DNA of 64,000 bases from Calonectria ilicicola. Lineage: Eukaryota > Ascomycota > Sordariomycetes > Hypocreales > Nectriaceae. The position numbers and the translations under genes are program-made. Within the stretch, counting starts at the first letter, position 1, and each line of letters opens with the position of its first letter. The stretch is taken from the NCBI GenBank assembly GCA_020809705.1, contig CP085829.1:3038001-3102000 (forward strand), in the 5' to 3' direction. The notes below the pieces were generated by a model. The model had not been told where the DNA came from and ran no database searches. It saw only the letters and a list, made by a program, of their open reading frames with translations. Positions 12,172 through 25,758 of this stretch are shown in pieces.

Positions 12172-15100
12172 GTTGTACTGCGCAAAAGCCATGTTAGCAT
12201 CTCAAAAGGCGAAACATTGGTTTGAGAGAGAAAGAAAAATTACCACACTCACAATGAGAAGAAAGAAAAATGAATTAATATGTAGGAATGGAGTGTTTCG
12301 AAAGAAACCTGCCATACATCCGTGAGCAATGGGTTCAAAAGTGACAAAAGGTGGGGACAAAAGGTGAGGGTGCATGATACTAACACTTTCTTAGAGCGGA
12401 TACTGTATTAGCGTGAGCAAGACTCGTTTTCGGAGCCTGGAGGAAGAAGAGAACGGCAGTGAGGAGCTTCTTCTGCCCGGGGGGGTAAATGGTTCGGAAG
12501 GAAGTGAAGATGGAATTGTCTTGGAGTAGTTCTGTGTAAGTGGTTAGATAGTGGAGTGAGACAATGGGGAAGCCTGAAGGTCTGGAGGAGGAAAAGGGGG
12601 AAGCAGAGGGCGGGGAGGATGCGGGCGACAAGGAAGAGAAAGAGGAGGAGTGGGAACCGACTGTTGCAATGGAGTATGCGTGGGAGCGCGTGTTGGCTCG
12701 TAGTGCAAGGCTGGATAAGGCTGTCGTTAGCGGGGTCGAGCTGAGGGGTGCAAGAAGCAATTTGGAAGCTACCTGAAAAGGTTGTGGGACGAATGCTTGC
12801 AAAGCGCGAAGAAAGAAGAAAGAAGTGGAAGTGGTAGTCAAGGTGAAGAAGGATGATGATCGATGCTGAGATTGAACTCAGGTCGAGTCGAATGATCTGA
12901 TGAGCCAGGAAAGAATCGAGATGAGAGGGGAGGAAGAGGGCTTATTTATCCCCGCGATCTCTTGCTTTGGTGGGCGCTCCTCCTCAGCATCCTGTGTCCC
13001 TCTCTCCCACGCTCCCACGAAAAGAGACAAGATTTCTCCGTCCAATGCTGCACGTAGCCGTCGGACGGAAACGCGTGTGGTGGCATTTCGCCTTCTGTGC
13101 TTGGCTTGTCCTTTGCTGGCGCCGGATAGCCACATGAAGCCGGGGGTGAGAAAGGGAAATAGACGGGGGCCGGGGGGCAGGCACTACTAGCTCAACGGCA
13201 GGTTGCGCCACTCCACTCTGGCAGCACAAGAGCTGTATGCACACGCCCGGCTCAGCGCGGGCCTTTTCTCCTCTCCGTCCTCGTCTTTTTGTATGGGCAA
13301 GTATATTTCCTGGCCGAAGTCTTGGTGTTGTGTACGCGAAAGCTACTCGCCGCTCAATTTGCACGTGGATGTGGCCTGTCTCACCTGCTTCATGGGCACC
13401 CTGGTCGTATACCCATGCCGGGCCAGCTTGGAAGGACGGGGGGACAACGGGGACGATGGGGACAGCAGCGAGGGCTGTCTGGCGGACGGTTGGTCGACAG
13501 CCCATGGCAGTGGGTTGCTACTTGTCGATCCTCTCTGCCGCCCCCGTTTGTGATGGGCCCGCCACCTGTAGCTTCGTTCGGCTCTTGAGACTTCCGGAGG
13601 TTAGAAGCCTCCATGCACCAGTCTACTACGTCCATTCAGTCTAGGCTGATGCGGCTGCCTTTAGCCTCCGAAGGGAAAAGAACGCCTTTGCGAAGCCAGG
13701 CCAATTTTACCCTGGGGATTTGATTGAAACCACCGCGCCAACCAAGTCTGGGAGCTTGTTCACCCGCCGCTAATGTAGACACCCGTCGCTGACGGACTAA
13801 ACCCTCCCGTGTCGGTGACCTGAGGCTCTTGGGGCCGTCTTGGTACCCGTTCCGACTCCAAAAGGTCAGCAATCGGGAATGCAAACATGACGCTCTCGTA
13901 TCCTCGTTCCGTGATTGAGAGGCACCGTGCCGTCTGTTGATTCTGTGCTGCGATGCAATGCCACCTCCCAAGCCGTGCCGTCCAAGTTTGCCAACATCCT
14001 TTACTGTGCGTCCGTCTTTGCGTCACTCCTGGGCCGACCGCCGAGCACACGCACCCTCCCGACACCGTTCGCGTCGTATCCAGCGGGATTAGAATTAGCA
14101 AACCTGCAACAAATGCCGAAAAGCGTGGGGAGGGAAAGTGGAGGGGGATGTGGAGTGTTGGCCGATTGTACACCAGCACCTTTGACGTTGGATGGGAACA
14201 CAAACTCTCAGCAGCATACAAGACTTCGGAGTTTGGACGGACTGGGTCTGTCTTGTAATCCTACATTTCCATCATCACATTGCTTGTCGCAGCAGTTGTC
14301 TTCTTAGCTCGAGCAAGGACGTCGGAGCTCGGATGGAGCGGCGCAGACGGAAGAGATGCGAGCCCTTGTGTTACCACTCTGTGACATACGGCTGCAGCCG
14401 ACCCCTCAAGGCTTAACCTGAAAGGAATCTAGGGACATGGAGACAGGGAGTACAACGGTGGTGCAAAGCCGCCAAGGGAAATATGCGCGGTCTGTCTTGC
14501 GGGCGTAGTTGCGAATGTAACGTGAGCAACTATGCCGCCACATAAATGCTGTGCAACCCCCAGGATGGCCGTCCTCTGTTGAACAAGTGCACTCCTTCTA
14601 TTTTGATTCCTCCGACCGAGTGACTGATCAATATTCCCCATCCCTGCCGCCCTCGCCCGCTTGGCGACAGCACAGAGCTGAACGGATAGCTGCAGCGAGG
14701 GCTTCGCAAACCGGCTACCATGATGCCACGGCCCACCTACAAACAAGGTCGAATGACTCTTCGCTGAGACCCGTGACGTGATAAATGGGTGATTGCAGAA
14801 GAGATGTCATGCTGATTGCTTCTGGTTGGTTCTCTACGTTCGCCGCTTCCGGTGCCCTTGACGATCCGTCTTGGACGAGCCCATGTTTGCTGAGAAATTG
14901 CACCTGAAGGAGCCTTGCAGATGTCGTCAAACCTCAACTCCATCCCCCCTTGTTTCGGAAAGCTTCGGCTCTTTCTGCCGTCAACACTGTTCATCGTCGT
15001 TTAACGTTCCCAGTGGCCGCGTTACAATCATCTAGAGCCAACCATCTTGCCCTATGCACACCATCAAGGCGCATTGCGTCGGCAAAAAGCATAGTTACAT

Positions 15101-18100
15101 GAGGGAAGCCACAATCAACTCGCATCAACTTGTGGTACATTCTCTGAGAAGAGGCTCTGAGGACGGTATGGCTCGCCCGCCCTTGGATCCCAATGTCATG
15201 GACTGCATCCTGAGTCCAGAGCCACAAGCCCGTCGTTTGCACCACCCCAAAGTTACCTGCGAGACGGGGCGTGCGACCTGGTCCATGATAGTTGTCGCGG
15301 CCCTGCCGCTAGGAAGCGGGGAACTTTCGTAACCCATACAGATGTCGGCACTGGGACTTGCCTGGAAACCTGATATTCTGGCGCCATCTCGTCTCGTCTC
15401 GTCTCGACGAGCACAACACTCAACTCCACCAGGCGGAGGCGGGAGCGCGGCCTGGATGCGCTCAGCCAGGTTAGCCGAACTGGGAAATGGCACCGGGAGC
15501 CAGTTTGTAAAGATGAAGCTGTCTACCTAATGTTGTTATCTCCCGACGGGGACGACGGGGTTGGACAAATGATTGCGGCTAAGTCCTATGTGACTTAAGA
15601 AACTTTGCCTTGTGCTAGCTAAATTCCGCTACCACCTTGCTTGAGGAAATGGGAAATCGTCACCAGAGAGTGCCAAACCGCCGTGACCATTCCCCCCCTC
15701 ACTACACCTGTTATGCTTGAGTGACTTGAATGCCATGAACCCAAAACTTTAGCATGAAATACTGTTTGTTCCAACGATAGGAGTTGGACCACCAGTTGAA
15801 CGGGATCGAGATCTGGTCCTACACGCTACAGGGTAAGGCCTAGCCACCCAAGCTTAACTACATGGTTACCTTGCCTCCATCGTTCCGCAGGGATACTATG
15901 AATTGCAACGGGTAATTGTTACGACGTTTGCTTAGCGTGTGTAGTCACACTCGCCCCCTGCCGGCCACAATAGGACAAGAAATCTGTCGTCGTCGGCGTC
16001 AAGAGCAGTGTTGTTCGGATCCAACAAACCCCGTCCTCACTCTGGCGGCTCGCTCGTATCACCAACAAACAGGACCAGTATCTAGCATCTCTGAAGCTGT
16101 GAAATGGCGTGGTTACAAGAAACCGGATTCGGATTCGCGACCTGTAATGGACCTTCTGTTACCCGTTGATGATTGCATATCACGACTTGAGGTGACTCCC
16201 GGATGACTTGTCATTTTGAGCATGGCTTTGCGCACTGGCTCCTCTTTTCACCATCGGGACGGCCCATTGGCTTCACTCACCTAGGCGCTTTGGTAACGCT
16301 AGTCATCAATTTTTTTCTCGCCGCCCTCTTGTCATATCTCTCATCGGGAAATCGTGATGGTGGTGTGGAGCCCTCAAGGGGTTCACCTCTTTGCGCGTTT
16401 GTCGGTCATCGTGTTTGGGTTCTTGTGAGATCGGAGGATGATTGTCGACTGGCGAAGGTAAGCTTTCTAATATTGCGGCTTAGCTTATGGAGAAGAATTT
16501 CGCCTCATGAAACCCTAGTAAACGCATCTGTTAGTATCAATTTAGCTCCCTGAGGGACCTTCTCTGGGTTTCCCCATGTCATCCTGACCCCGCTGCTACT
16601 TGGGCAACTCGGCAAACCCGTAAAGATTCAACGTTTGGACTTGCTTTCTTTTTCCGCAGCAAATACCATCATGGGAGGCAAGTCAAGGTTGCATTGGGCA
16701 CCCCGCTTGGGAGCTTGTAGGTGCCATCTCTGCTCGGATTGATTGAAGTTTGTTTTTGTGATAGGATGGGTTCCGTGGCTGCATCCTTTGCTACCTTGTG
16801 GCTTTCCGTATGACTTTTACAGGATTCCGTGTGCGAGGTGAATGATTTGAATAGCTCAAGAGCCTAGGATAGCCGAAAACGGACGCCCCTCTCTGTTCGT
16901 CGTGTCCGTAGGATAACTCCTGTCGTCAGACCATCTTGACGGCTACCTGCAGCTCGGAGATGTTTGCTTGACGCGACGGCAGTCACGGATGGCTGCAAGT
17001 CTTCGGAGGATTCACAGACGTGCTCGATTTAGTTAGATGCTTTTGGTTGTATGGTGGTGCAAAGGGGAGATACTCGGTGATCGGCGGAGCTTCTCTTGGC
17101 CTCCAAGCCAAGACTGGTTCCTGTCACTGTTGGGGGTTATTAGTCTCTAGAGAGTGTCGAGTAAGTAGCATGAAGAAATACACTGACCAGATTGCCTGAA
17201 CCCATCCACTCGAGGCTACTCTCGATGATGATTTCACCAGGCGTTTGAGGCTCGTCCTCGACTCGGCGTACTGACTCCACCAGGTTGCCGACACATTATT
17301 TCGCCTGTATCCCTGTGAATGCCACGTCAGTACCGATGTGTGTTCGTGTGGTATGGCAGAGCGCGTGCAACTGTTCGTGTCTGAAGTTGAGGGCTGCTGC
17401 CACCCGTCTGACTGCATCCAAGATCCAAGGCCGTGTTGAAGGTGATGGTTTGCCGAATCGGGACATGTTTTTGGTACCAGGAGTACGGCGAGAAAAGGTG
17501 TGAGTGAATTGGTACTTAGGTACATGGGAGGCAGGCTGCGACACCCTGGAAAACATAACTTTCTCAAGCCGTTGTGTTTGGGTTGCCGTCCGAAAATGGC
17601 CCCTTGCAAACATGGTGCGTAAGGGGCATGACCTTGTTTGTTATTGACCAGAGAAAAGCAAATGCCGTGCAGATGAGACTCATTGCTTGGATGGGGGTTT
17701 GGATATGCAATGGAACCTCAGCGGTGTCGAGTCTGTGGCGTCGGCAGAGCATAGGAAGGGGCTTCAAACACCTGAAGAGGAAATATGCAGGCCTGGCATC
17801 AAGACATTCTGTTTTCCTGCTCTACACTCTACCAAATAAGGATTTACGTTAGTTTATCTCAGCGTCAGATGCCTTGGTGTGGATGATTTCCGTTTTCTGT
17901 CTATCACATCTCACAATCACAGCCAGCGTTGCAATCTGACCAGCACCCAGCCATTAAGATTAACTGCTGATTGACGGCATACGGGGCAGACACCAGTCGA
18001 TTGCCCCAGGGATCCTGGCCATTCTGCGCAAGTCCAGCCAATTGTGAGCGCCCAGTCGAGTATGCCCGTTTGATGCCCCGGTCGACACTCGAAGAAAGGT

Positions 18101-18250
18101 TTGAAACAACGACTTTTTGCTTCCCGTGAACAATAGCTGCACAAGCAACGGCTACAGGAAAATTCATTTGCCTCGTGACGGCTGTCTGTTTGTGAAGTCA
18201 AGGCCGCAGTGCCGAGTTGCCTGGGGCTGCTGCATGCATTTTGTTTTCCT
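12172..18250. other. 6-kb gene-free spacer
   Basis: No spliced or single-exon gene could be supported over this stretch. The first 0.8 kb is the promoter side of the APH-like gene and contains a Ser/Thr-rich minus-strand frame (12380-12841) that looks like translated C/T-rich leader sequence. A CTCGT pentanucleotide run lies at 15389-15407. The middle (14.4-17.9 kb) has frequent stops in all frames and mixed composition. It could contain a non-coding RNA or diverged transposon remains; I see no motif for either. Confidence 0.4.
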
Positions 18251-18280
18251 GTTGCTGCAGCGCGCCTCGCTCCTTCTCCT

Positions 18281-18913
18281 TATAAACCCCCTCCTTCCCC
18301 CAACTTCCCTCCTCTTTTCTCCTCTTCACCATCCTGCCTTCCTTCTATTCAGCACTTTATTTCCTCACTACCCGGGTCTTCATTACAACTTCACTTGATT
18401 CCAAGTCGTTTCGAACATCGGCTGAGATTCTCAGAGATCTCTTCGCCTTGACCCAACTCAGGGGCCCTCTCCTTGAGAGCACTTGGGAGCACCTTTACCA
18501 GAGTTTGCCTCCTTTATTTTGTTGGCACAACTAATTCCGATATTTTCATATCCTTCCCCATTTCCTTCTTCCCAGCCCCAGGCTTCTCTCTGGACACGGA
18601 AACGTGGTGAACCCTGCGTGTCACCAGGTTGCCAACTTTCCGAGTTGCCTCCCTCAGCTTCAGACTCTTTCTCTGCTTTCTCAACGCCCTGCTTTCACTC
18701 GAATTCTCTAGAGAAGACGACACTAGCATTAGGCTGCCTTAACTCGCCACAAACGCGTCCATCAACGGGACGCCGCTCTTAAGGTCAGGAACCCCTCACC
18801 TCCCTCTCGCTCTATTCCAACCTGTTCTCCTGCCCTGGAATGGGAGCAAGGTTTGGCCAGAGGCTTGTGCTGACATTGATTTGGTAGTTTTCCCTTGTTA
18901 TAGGTTGGTCACT
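18281..18913 (+). promoter_or_regulatory. Promoter and probable spliced 5' leader of the RRM gene
   Basis: A TATAAA box at 18281-18286 sits inside a strongly C/T-rich stretch (18270-18350). The 630 bases from there to the ATG at 18914 suggest a long leader. A possible leader intron runs from a GTCAGG donor at 18784 to an acceptor shortly before the ATG (gttatag, ending about 18902), with a CTGAC-like branch site near 18870. These are visible signals; their use is inferred. Confidence 0.45.
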
Positions 18914-21900
18914 ATGCCTCCCTACAACTCCAAGGACCTCCCTAGCGCGGGACGTCGGCCTATGTCGCTCTCGGAGGGCGTTCAAGAGCCTGCCCCTGTC
19001 GATGCCGACATGCAGAGCATTCACTCCGAGGACCATATGGATACTGAAGGTATGTTGCTACTCCCATATATTTTGATCCTGCTCCCGTTGCGGGACGAGA
19101 TGGCTGTCCATCATCAAATTTGAGCTACCGCAATGATGCTTCTCGTGAAACTAACCCAAGCCAGGTCTTCGTACACGCAGCCCATCTCCCGATTCATACA
19201 GGTGAGTTTGAATCCAGTTGAACTTTTCGTATTTTGTTCTTTTCTAATATTCGTTAGTGCACTTCAAAGAACCTTCTCGAACTCTGCCACAACTAGGTAA
19301 GCTCCACTCTTCGGCGATCTTTGTCACTCTGAACACTCCTCACAAGACTTAGTGATAGCCTTGTTGCTTTCAATAGCTGCTCCTCGGATGATGATGTTTT
19401 CAAGGACGATGCTTTTGTACCATCCGGCCCCTCTTTACCTCATCCAAATGGTAACACCCGCCACATCGAGCGAACCCTTGCTGACAAACGGGCTCTCCTC
19501 CGAGGATCTCAGCTTGTGGATCCGCAAGAGATCTTCTCCCCTTCTGCTTGCGTTTTTGTCGCTAAGTATGTGTATTTCTCAATCTATGAGATGAGTTCGT
19601 TAATGATGTTCCCAGTCTTGCCCAAGGGAGCGACGATGTCACTCTCCGTGACGCAGTCGACCAAGCTTTTAGCCAGTATGGCAAGGTCCACACTAAGATC
19701 AAGCGGGACAAGGACCGCATGCCGTTTGCCTTTTGTCAATTTGAGGTACGTGATGACTCAATTAGAAGCCCTTGTTACTAAAATGTTGTATAGGAACAAG
19801 CCGATGCGGAGAATGCGTTGGTTCATGGAGACGGCTTGATGATCCTTGGCCGAAAGTGCAGGACTGAACCCTGCAAGAGCAACAGTATGTGACACCCATT
19901 TATATCCTCTTATTATGAATGCTTATGCAGCATAGTTACCTTCCTTGTCTATAAAAGATCCGGCGACAAGATTCTCATTAAAGAGGCTCATGACCTTTTG
20001 GTAATGTTCGGCCCTATTTCTAGCGTTTGCACCATGGAAGATCACCTTCGACGCTTTTTGCAGCTCCCCCCCGCTATGGTTGTTACCTTCGCCGCATATA
20101 ACAAGCACCGAAATGTTGTGCAGGTCAGTATCCCTTTTCGTCGCTTCTGTGATGGCTCTAACTCCTTTGTAGACCTTGTCTGAAGACCCAGACTATGTGG
20201 TTGTGTCATATGATCGCGATGATGTATACCACAAAGCCGCGTTTAAGTGTGGAAGTGATGCTATTATGGAGCAATACTACAAAGATCGTCGATCCATCTA
20301 CCTGGGTCGATTGCCCCGTATGTTCACCGAAGATCTTGTTCGAGTCACTGTCAGCCAATTCGGCAAAGTTTTAGACATTCAAATGAAGCAAAACTATTTG
20401 CCAACCGGTAAGTCTTTTTTTCCTTTTGGGGGGAGAATTCAGGTGATTTATACTAATTGGTCCAGGGCAAAGCACTCTTTATGCCTTTGTCGAATTCGAC
20501 GACGAGAAATCTCCCCAGAAAGCTTTGGACTTTTTCGTGGGTAGCTCCCCTAGATTAATCTTTGAGTTCACACTGACAAGTCAATAGCATAGTAAGGAGA
20601 TGGAAGCGCACAATATCCGCGCCGAGAGGAAGAAAATCAAGCTTCCTAGCACGGCTCAATCCGAACCTGCCATAGCTCAGCGTTCAGAGGCAGCGTCCCA
20701 TCCCCAGGGGGCATTTACCTCCACCTCGAACACGGGTCGCCGTTTTCTCCCACCACCCATTTCTGATCCGTTCTCCGGACAGCTTACTGCCCCCGTTCCC
20801 CGAGAATATTCTGTTCGGGCTAATGGTTTTCAAGCTTCAGCGCAGAACACTACATTCCAGGCTCCTAATGGGGCTGGACCTTCTATGCGAGGAAGGCCTC
20901 CTCCTACAGGTCCACGTTCCGATAGGTCTTCTCAATCTTTGATGAATTGGCCACAACGCCGCAATATCGCACCTAGCCAGCCCTTTGCTGGAAATGATAA
21001 TCACACCCAACGACGTGCCAATTCTGGGTCTCAATCCAACTCAGGTATGGGTCGGGGACAGTCCAGAGCCGGGCGAGGTTTTCCACCACTTGGGACGCAG
21101 CAGCCAACTGCCCAGACCGGCATTGGCTACTCGAACAACCAAGTGATTCCTCAGCAGAACCACAACCAGCCTTACATGGGCCCTATGACTGACCGGTATG
21201 TTCCCGGCCCTTTTAATCAGCATGCTGGTATTATGCCCGTCACCGGCCATGGCATCGATGGTCCAGTCTTTGAGCAGACCTATGCTCAGCCAAACATTAA
21301 TCCTGCTGGCAATCTTCCTGTTATGGGCCAGGCAGATGCTCGAGTTAACCTACACAACAATTTGCCCTTTGCCGCTCGTGCCATCGCCGATTCCGCAATG
21401 GATCAGAGAGATGCCTTGCTAGTCATGGCTCAGACCAATAACCGACCTCGTCCCAATACCTTGCCTGGCACTCAGCGAATTCACAGTGAATCGATTGTCA
21501 ATCAGCGCAACATGCTAACTTCTGTTCCTGGATCGGCTGTTGGACCTAGCCCCAACTTCCAGTCAACTGCCGCCGCTGGCCAGGCTGGCACTGGGTCTAA
21601 CGCCAACGTTGGCCATGCTGAATTTGGTTCCGTCGGATTTTACACAGAGACTGAGACTCAGGAATCCCCAAATGCCCCTCCTATGAACGCCCCGGTGATG
21701 CCTGCCATTAGCCGTCTGCGTCTTCCTGGTCTTGCCCGATCCTACTCTGACACTGCGGAACGTGCTGCAACTCGTGCAGAGCGGGCCATCGAGCAAAACG
21801 AAGCCAAGGAGCGGCGCCTTGCCTCAATGCAAGTCAAGCACGATCATTCGGAAACCAACCAATCTGAGAGTGACTTGGATGACGCCAAGGACAAGCATGC

Positions 21901-22426
21901 TGGCAAGACGAAGCGCAGCCGAACTTCGGAGGAGCCTATCGTTGTTGCTAACGGATCATCTGGGACCCCACCTGCGCAACAGAATGCTTCTATCCCAGCT
22001 GCTCCCATGGCGATGAACCCTTCCTCTGCCGCCTTTGCACACCAATATCCTCCTCCTGGGATGGCTATGGCAACGCTCTTCCCCACCCACATGACGCAAC
22101 AGGGCAGACCCAACTTCATGACATACACTCCTCCTCATAGAATGACTCCCGGCATGTCATATGGGATGCCTGGTCCAATGATGCCCGTGTCAAACCCAAT
22201 GGGGCAGGGCATGGTGGCACCAAATATGATGCCATATGGTATGCAGCCGCATCCTATGCCTTATGGCTATTCTCCCCAAGGTTTCTACGCCCAGCAGCCT
22301 GTCTTCCAGGGAAGTCCCTATGGGTCTATTGGGCCGCCTCGATCTTCCGGTTTTCATACTGAGCCCCAGCCTAACAACTTTGACCAAAACACCCATGGTC
22401 ATGCAGGTGGCTTAAAGTCCGACTAA
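18914..22426 (+). CDS. Multi-RRM RNA-binding protein with long Gln/Pro/Met-rich tail
   Basis: Ten exons: 18914-19049, 19165-19201, 19258-19296, 19377-19565, 19616-19745, 19794-19884, 19936-20123, 20173-20407, 20466-20536, 20588-22426. All introns are GT-AG and phases agree; the product is 984 residues. The first RRM (about residues 128-205) reads CVFVANLAQGSDDVTLRDAV then FSQYGKVHTKIKRDKDRMPF AFCQFE. A degenerate middle segment (GPISSVCTMEDHLRRF) and a last RRM (about 311-375) follow, with SIYLGRLPRMFTEDLVRVTV and TLYAFVEFDDE as RNP2 and RNP1 equivalents. The remaining 600 residues are low complexity: Gln, Asn, Pro, Gly and Met rich, ending in a PMPYGYSPQGFY-type region. Such tails favour mRNP granule assembly. 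The closest known types are fungal RNP-domain proteins of post-transcriptional control; no orthologue is named with confidence. The three tiny 5' exons are typical of regulated fungal RNA-binding genes. Confidence 0.85.
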
Positions 22427-24076
22427 ATGAGATCATGAACTTTATGAGCCGCACAGAGCATTCAGCATTCTTTTTTCAGATGGTGCTCCAATTTGAACGA
22501 CTATGCCGTCTCTACTAGGAGGCGGATTACTATGTACCATCACATTCTTCTTTCACGAGATTATGAACCGCATGCACCTCTTGCTGTGTCGTTTCAATTT
22601 TATCGGATTCTTTAATGATTTGTTTGTTTCTACTCGCCTAGTCTTGACGATTTGCCATCAGAACTGGCAACGATTTCGGATGTTCAAACTCACTTTGATT
22701 ACAAAATTGGGGGGGAAAACCAAAGAAAAATAAAAAAAAGTGTTTGTTGTTTTTGTTTGTTTCATATACCACCCGCAACTATTTTCCATCCGAGATTTTA
22801 GGCCTACGGCCTCTCAACACATCTGCATTGTTTTCAATGTTGCAGATGCTGTATACATCCTGACGACATGGAATTTCAGGTGGTGATTTCGGATTGCGCC
22901 CATTTTGAGGTGGCTGGCACACTGGACGTGAAATAACCGGGAGACCGAGCTTGCGCTGGCTACTCTTGGCACATGCAATGGCTAGTTACCTGGGACATTT
23001 CTCTGAGTTTGGGTGAAGGCAGTCAGGGGAATTAAAATTTGGGTTTGTTCATTGAGAAAACGCATTGAGGATAGCAGGAGAAAGTTGGATGCCTGGCCTA
23101 GCAAGTTGAGATTCTTCGACATTAACGTCTTGGCTTTGGCATTAGACGGGGGGGGATCTGCGACTTGGTTGGGCACCAAGAAGGCTTTTGCATGTGTGTA
23201 TGTTTGTATGTGTGTACGGTAATATCAATCACGGACAAAAAAGTGGGATTTCTCACACCAACCTCAAGTTCTCCATATGTATAATGAATCGTGATGCGTT
23301 AGTGGTGGGATGCTCCACTGGCTTGACAATTACGTTTGGCAATGACCGATGATAGGTCTATCGGATCGTGCCCTACATTTGCGCTCTCGTTCTGTCACCT
23401 GTAGAATTGGGATGGTTTTCTCCGCTCCAACATTCAGTGCGTCATGCACTGTCACTGGAGGGATTCCTACGGTGACTAGCTCAGGACGGCAATGGCGGCG
23501 GCAGGCCCGCGGGCTGAGGGCCAAGGAAGACTTCCCCTCCCTCGCGCGCAAGCTTGCTTCAGCGTCGTAACAGTCGTGCCGGCCGAGCCACGTTCCCTCT
23601 CACTCATGAGGGATCTGAGGCGGCATCAAGTCTCATGACTTTTTTTTTTCTTGGAGGGGAGTGGGAGTGGGAGGGGAGTGAGACATCCTGTTTGGGTGCC
23701 CGAGGCCTTGCTTGGTGCCTTGCTTGGTGCCTTGCTCGGAGCCTCAAGATATCGAGGCCATCAGTATGTTTCATTTCCCTTTCATGTTGAACCAGTGGCG
23801 CGTAGGATCGAATGGCGCCAGCAGGGATCCTGCGATCTCTGGGTGCTGGCATTATTTATTATAAGAGAAAAAAAAAAGTCGCTTCTGATGCGGGTGAAGC
23901 GTCCCCACCACCCTCAGACCTGATATGCATGCCCCCCTCTCCTGGTGCCGATAAAATTGGGAAAAAGGCCCTCGCAGTTCCCAATCAGTGGCCTGCAACT
24001 CGGCCTCTACATCCAAGCACGGTGCCCCGAGACGCCAGCTTGCGATGGGAGATAACAAATGGGGCAGCGAGCTAGA
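22427..24076. other. Intergenic region
   Basis: This lies between the RRM gene and the 3' end of the beta-lactamase-fold gene. It contains a T/G-rich 3' flank (22600-22780), a ccttgcttggtg direct repeat near 23705-23735 and a short poly-T at 23640. No gene is supported. Confidence 0.5.
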
Positions 24077-25758
24077 CTAGTCTACTCTATAAAAGGTGTA
24101 GGGCTCATCATCGATATCTCCAGATAGCCATATTAGGCGGGTGGCGCCATCCTCAAAATTAATTAAAAACGTATCGGGAATGTAGCACATGAGGAAACGG
24201 CCATGTCGGGAGGCGTCGTTGAACGGCATCCACCTGTTTGTTGCTGAGTCAGTTGTGTTTTTTGTGGCATGGTATTAGGTATTCGTGGCCGCTAGACTTA
24301 CCACGTAAATGTATCGTATTGGTAATGTTTCAGGGGGTATGTCTCCTGCTCATAGCCGTTGAATGTGAGGCTTAGCTCGCCTCCCTGGAGCTTGACGTCG
24401 AGGGTGAAAGGAGTGATGTCGTGTTTAAAGGTGCCGACATATGACTCGAGCGCGAGAGAGGGCGCCGTGTTTCGCACTTGTCTCGTTTCGAGCTGTTTTC
24501 CTATGGATGGTATGTGATTGAGGACCTCACGGGCCACCTCGTCGGCCAGTCTTTCGAAATCGTGCTTGAAGGGCGGATCGAAGAGGGCCTCAATGATCAT
24601 CTGGGATATCCAGTCCACGCCGTCGCCGAGGGATGATGCGTTCGCCAGAACGGCCACGACGGTTTCTGTTTCTGGGAGCAGAGCAATGTTGGAAGTCGAA
24701 CCGACCATGAGCCCCATGTGATAGTAACATAGGCGGCAGGGGCTGCCTTCCAGGATGTAGGGCATATCCTCGTCCAAGTAGTTGGCGTTGGTGCCAGTCA
24801 TGCCCAAGGGTCCTGGGAGGTCGCTGCGAATCCACCCGCAGGCGTATGCCTGCCTCTCAGGGCCAACCCCTGTGGATGAAACGGGGTTGTGAGGTGCCAT
24901 GAGGGTGTTGCACTCAACAAAGGGGTTGTCGGGGGTGAAATTGGTCAGCGAGCGAGACTGGTGGTTGATGGCTGTGAGATACTTGTGGTAGAGCTTAAGC
25001 ATGTCCTCGATGGTGGAAACGACCCCTGAGCTCCCCTGAGTGAAAACGCCCACGCCTATGGTAGGGTCTGGCACACGGACGGATGACCTGTCGTTGAGCG
25101 TGGTGTATGATGCGGCGGCATTGTCAAAGGGGATGCCATCTTCGACCTTGGTGCGCCTCAAATCCAAGGGGTCGAAAAAGCGTTCCTGCAGAAAGATGTG
25201 AAAGGGCTGGCCGGACAGGCGCTCGATGACCAGGGCCATGATGGCATAGCACCAGTTGTTGTAGTTGAAAGAGGAGCGGAAGGATCCGAGGCGCGGAGTT
25301 GCATTCCAGAACTTGATGGTGTCTTCTCTTCTGGGGAGCACAATGTTGCTCCCCTGCCAGGCCATGCAGTTGAGCGAGTAGTGGCCGGTGCGCATGGAGA
25401 GCAGGTCAATGGGGGTGATGGCCTCGTCTACTTCATCGAGGCCGAAATCTGGAAGAATCGAGCTGATGGGCGTGTTCCACGAGACGGCGCCCTCGTGGAC
25501 CAGGCAGGCAAAGGCAGCGGCGGTGATGCTCTTGGTCACCGAGTTGAGGTTGAAGACGGTGTCGGAGTGCGGTGGCAAGCTCTGCTCCACATCGCGGAAG
25601 CCGGCGTTGAACTTCCACAGCTCGACTCCCTGGTGTATGACGCCCACGGAGCAGCCGGGGATGCCGGTGATCGCCATGATGGCCCGGATTCGGGGCTCGA
25701 GATCCTGGAGTCGGCCCAGCACGTCGGCGGACTGGGGCCGCGGCTGCCAGGAACCCAT
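24077..25758 (-). CDS. Class C beta-lactamase-fold serine hydrolase
   Basis: Two exons, 25758-24302 and 24233-24077 (minus strand), join to 537 residues; the intron falls within a Trp-Trp pair, giving TFTWWMPFNDASRHGRF. All three motifs of the class C beta-lactamase/DD-peptidase/esterase fold are present: SVTK at 73-76 (nucleophile Ser73, Lys76), YNN at 166-168 and HMG at 347-349. No signal peptide is visible, so the enzyme is probably cytosolic. In fungi this fold covers esterases, transacylases (LovD type) and lactonases, often in secondary-metabolite or detoxification loci. A C-terminal lipocalin-like part (residues about 430-537, SYVGTFKHDITPFTLDV onward) is common in fungal members. No polyketide or peptide synthetase is in the window, so the substrate cannot be guessed. 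Its neighbour on the same strand is a TGA-interrupted small gene. Confidence 0.92.

Noticed and set aside
12380..12841. Ser/Thr-rich minus-strand frame of 153 codons
   Set aside because: Reads like translated pyrimidine-rich leader sequence; no motif and no splice pattern into the APH-like gene.
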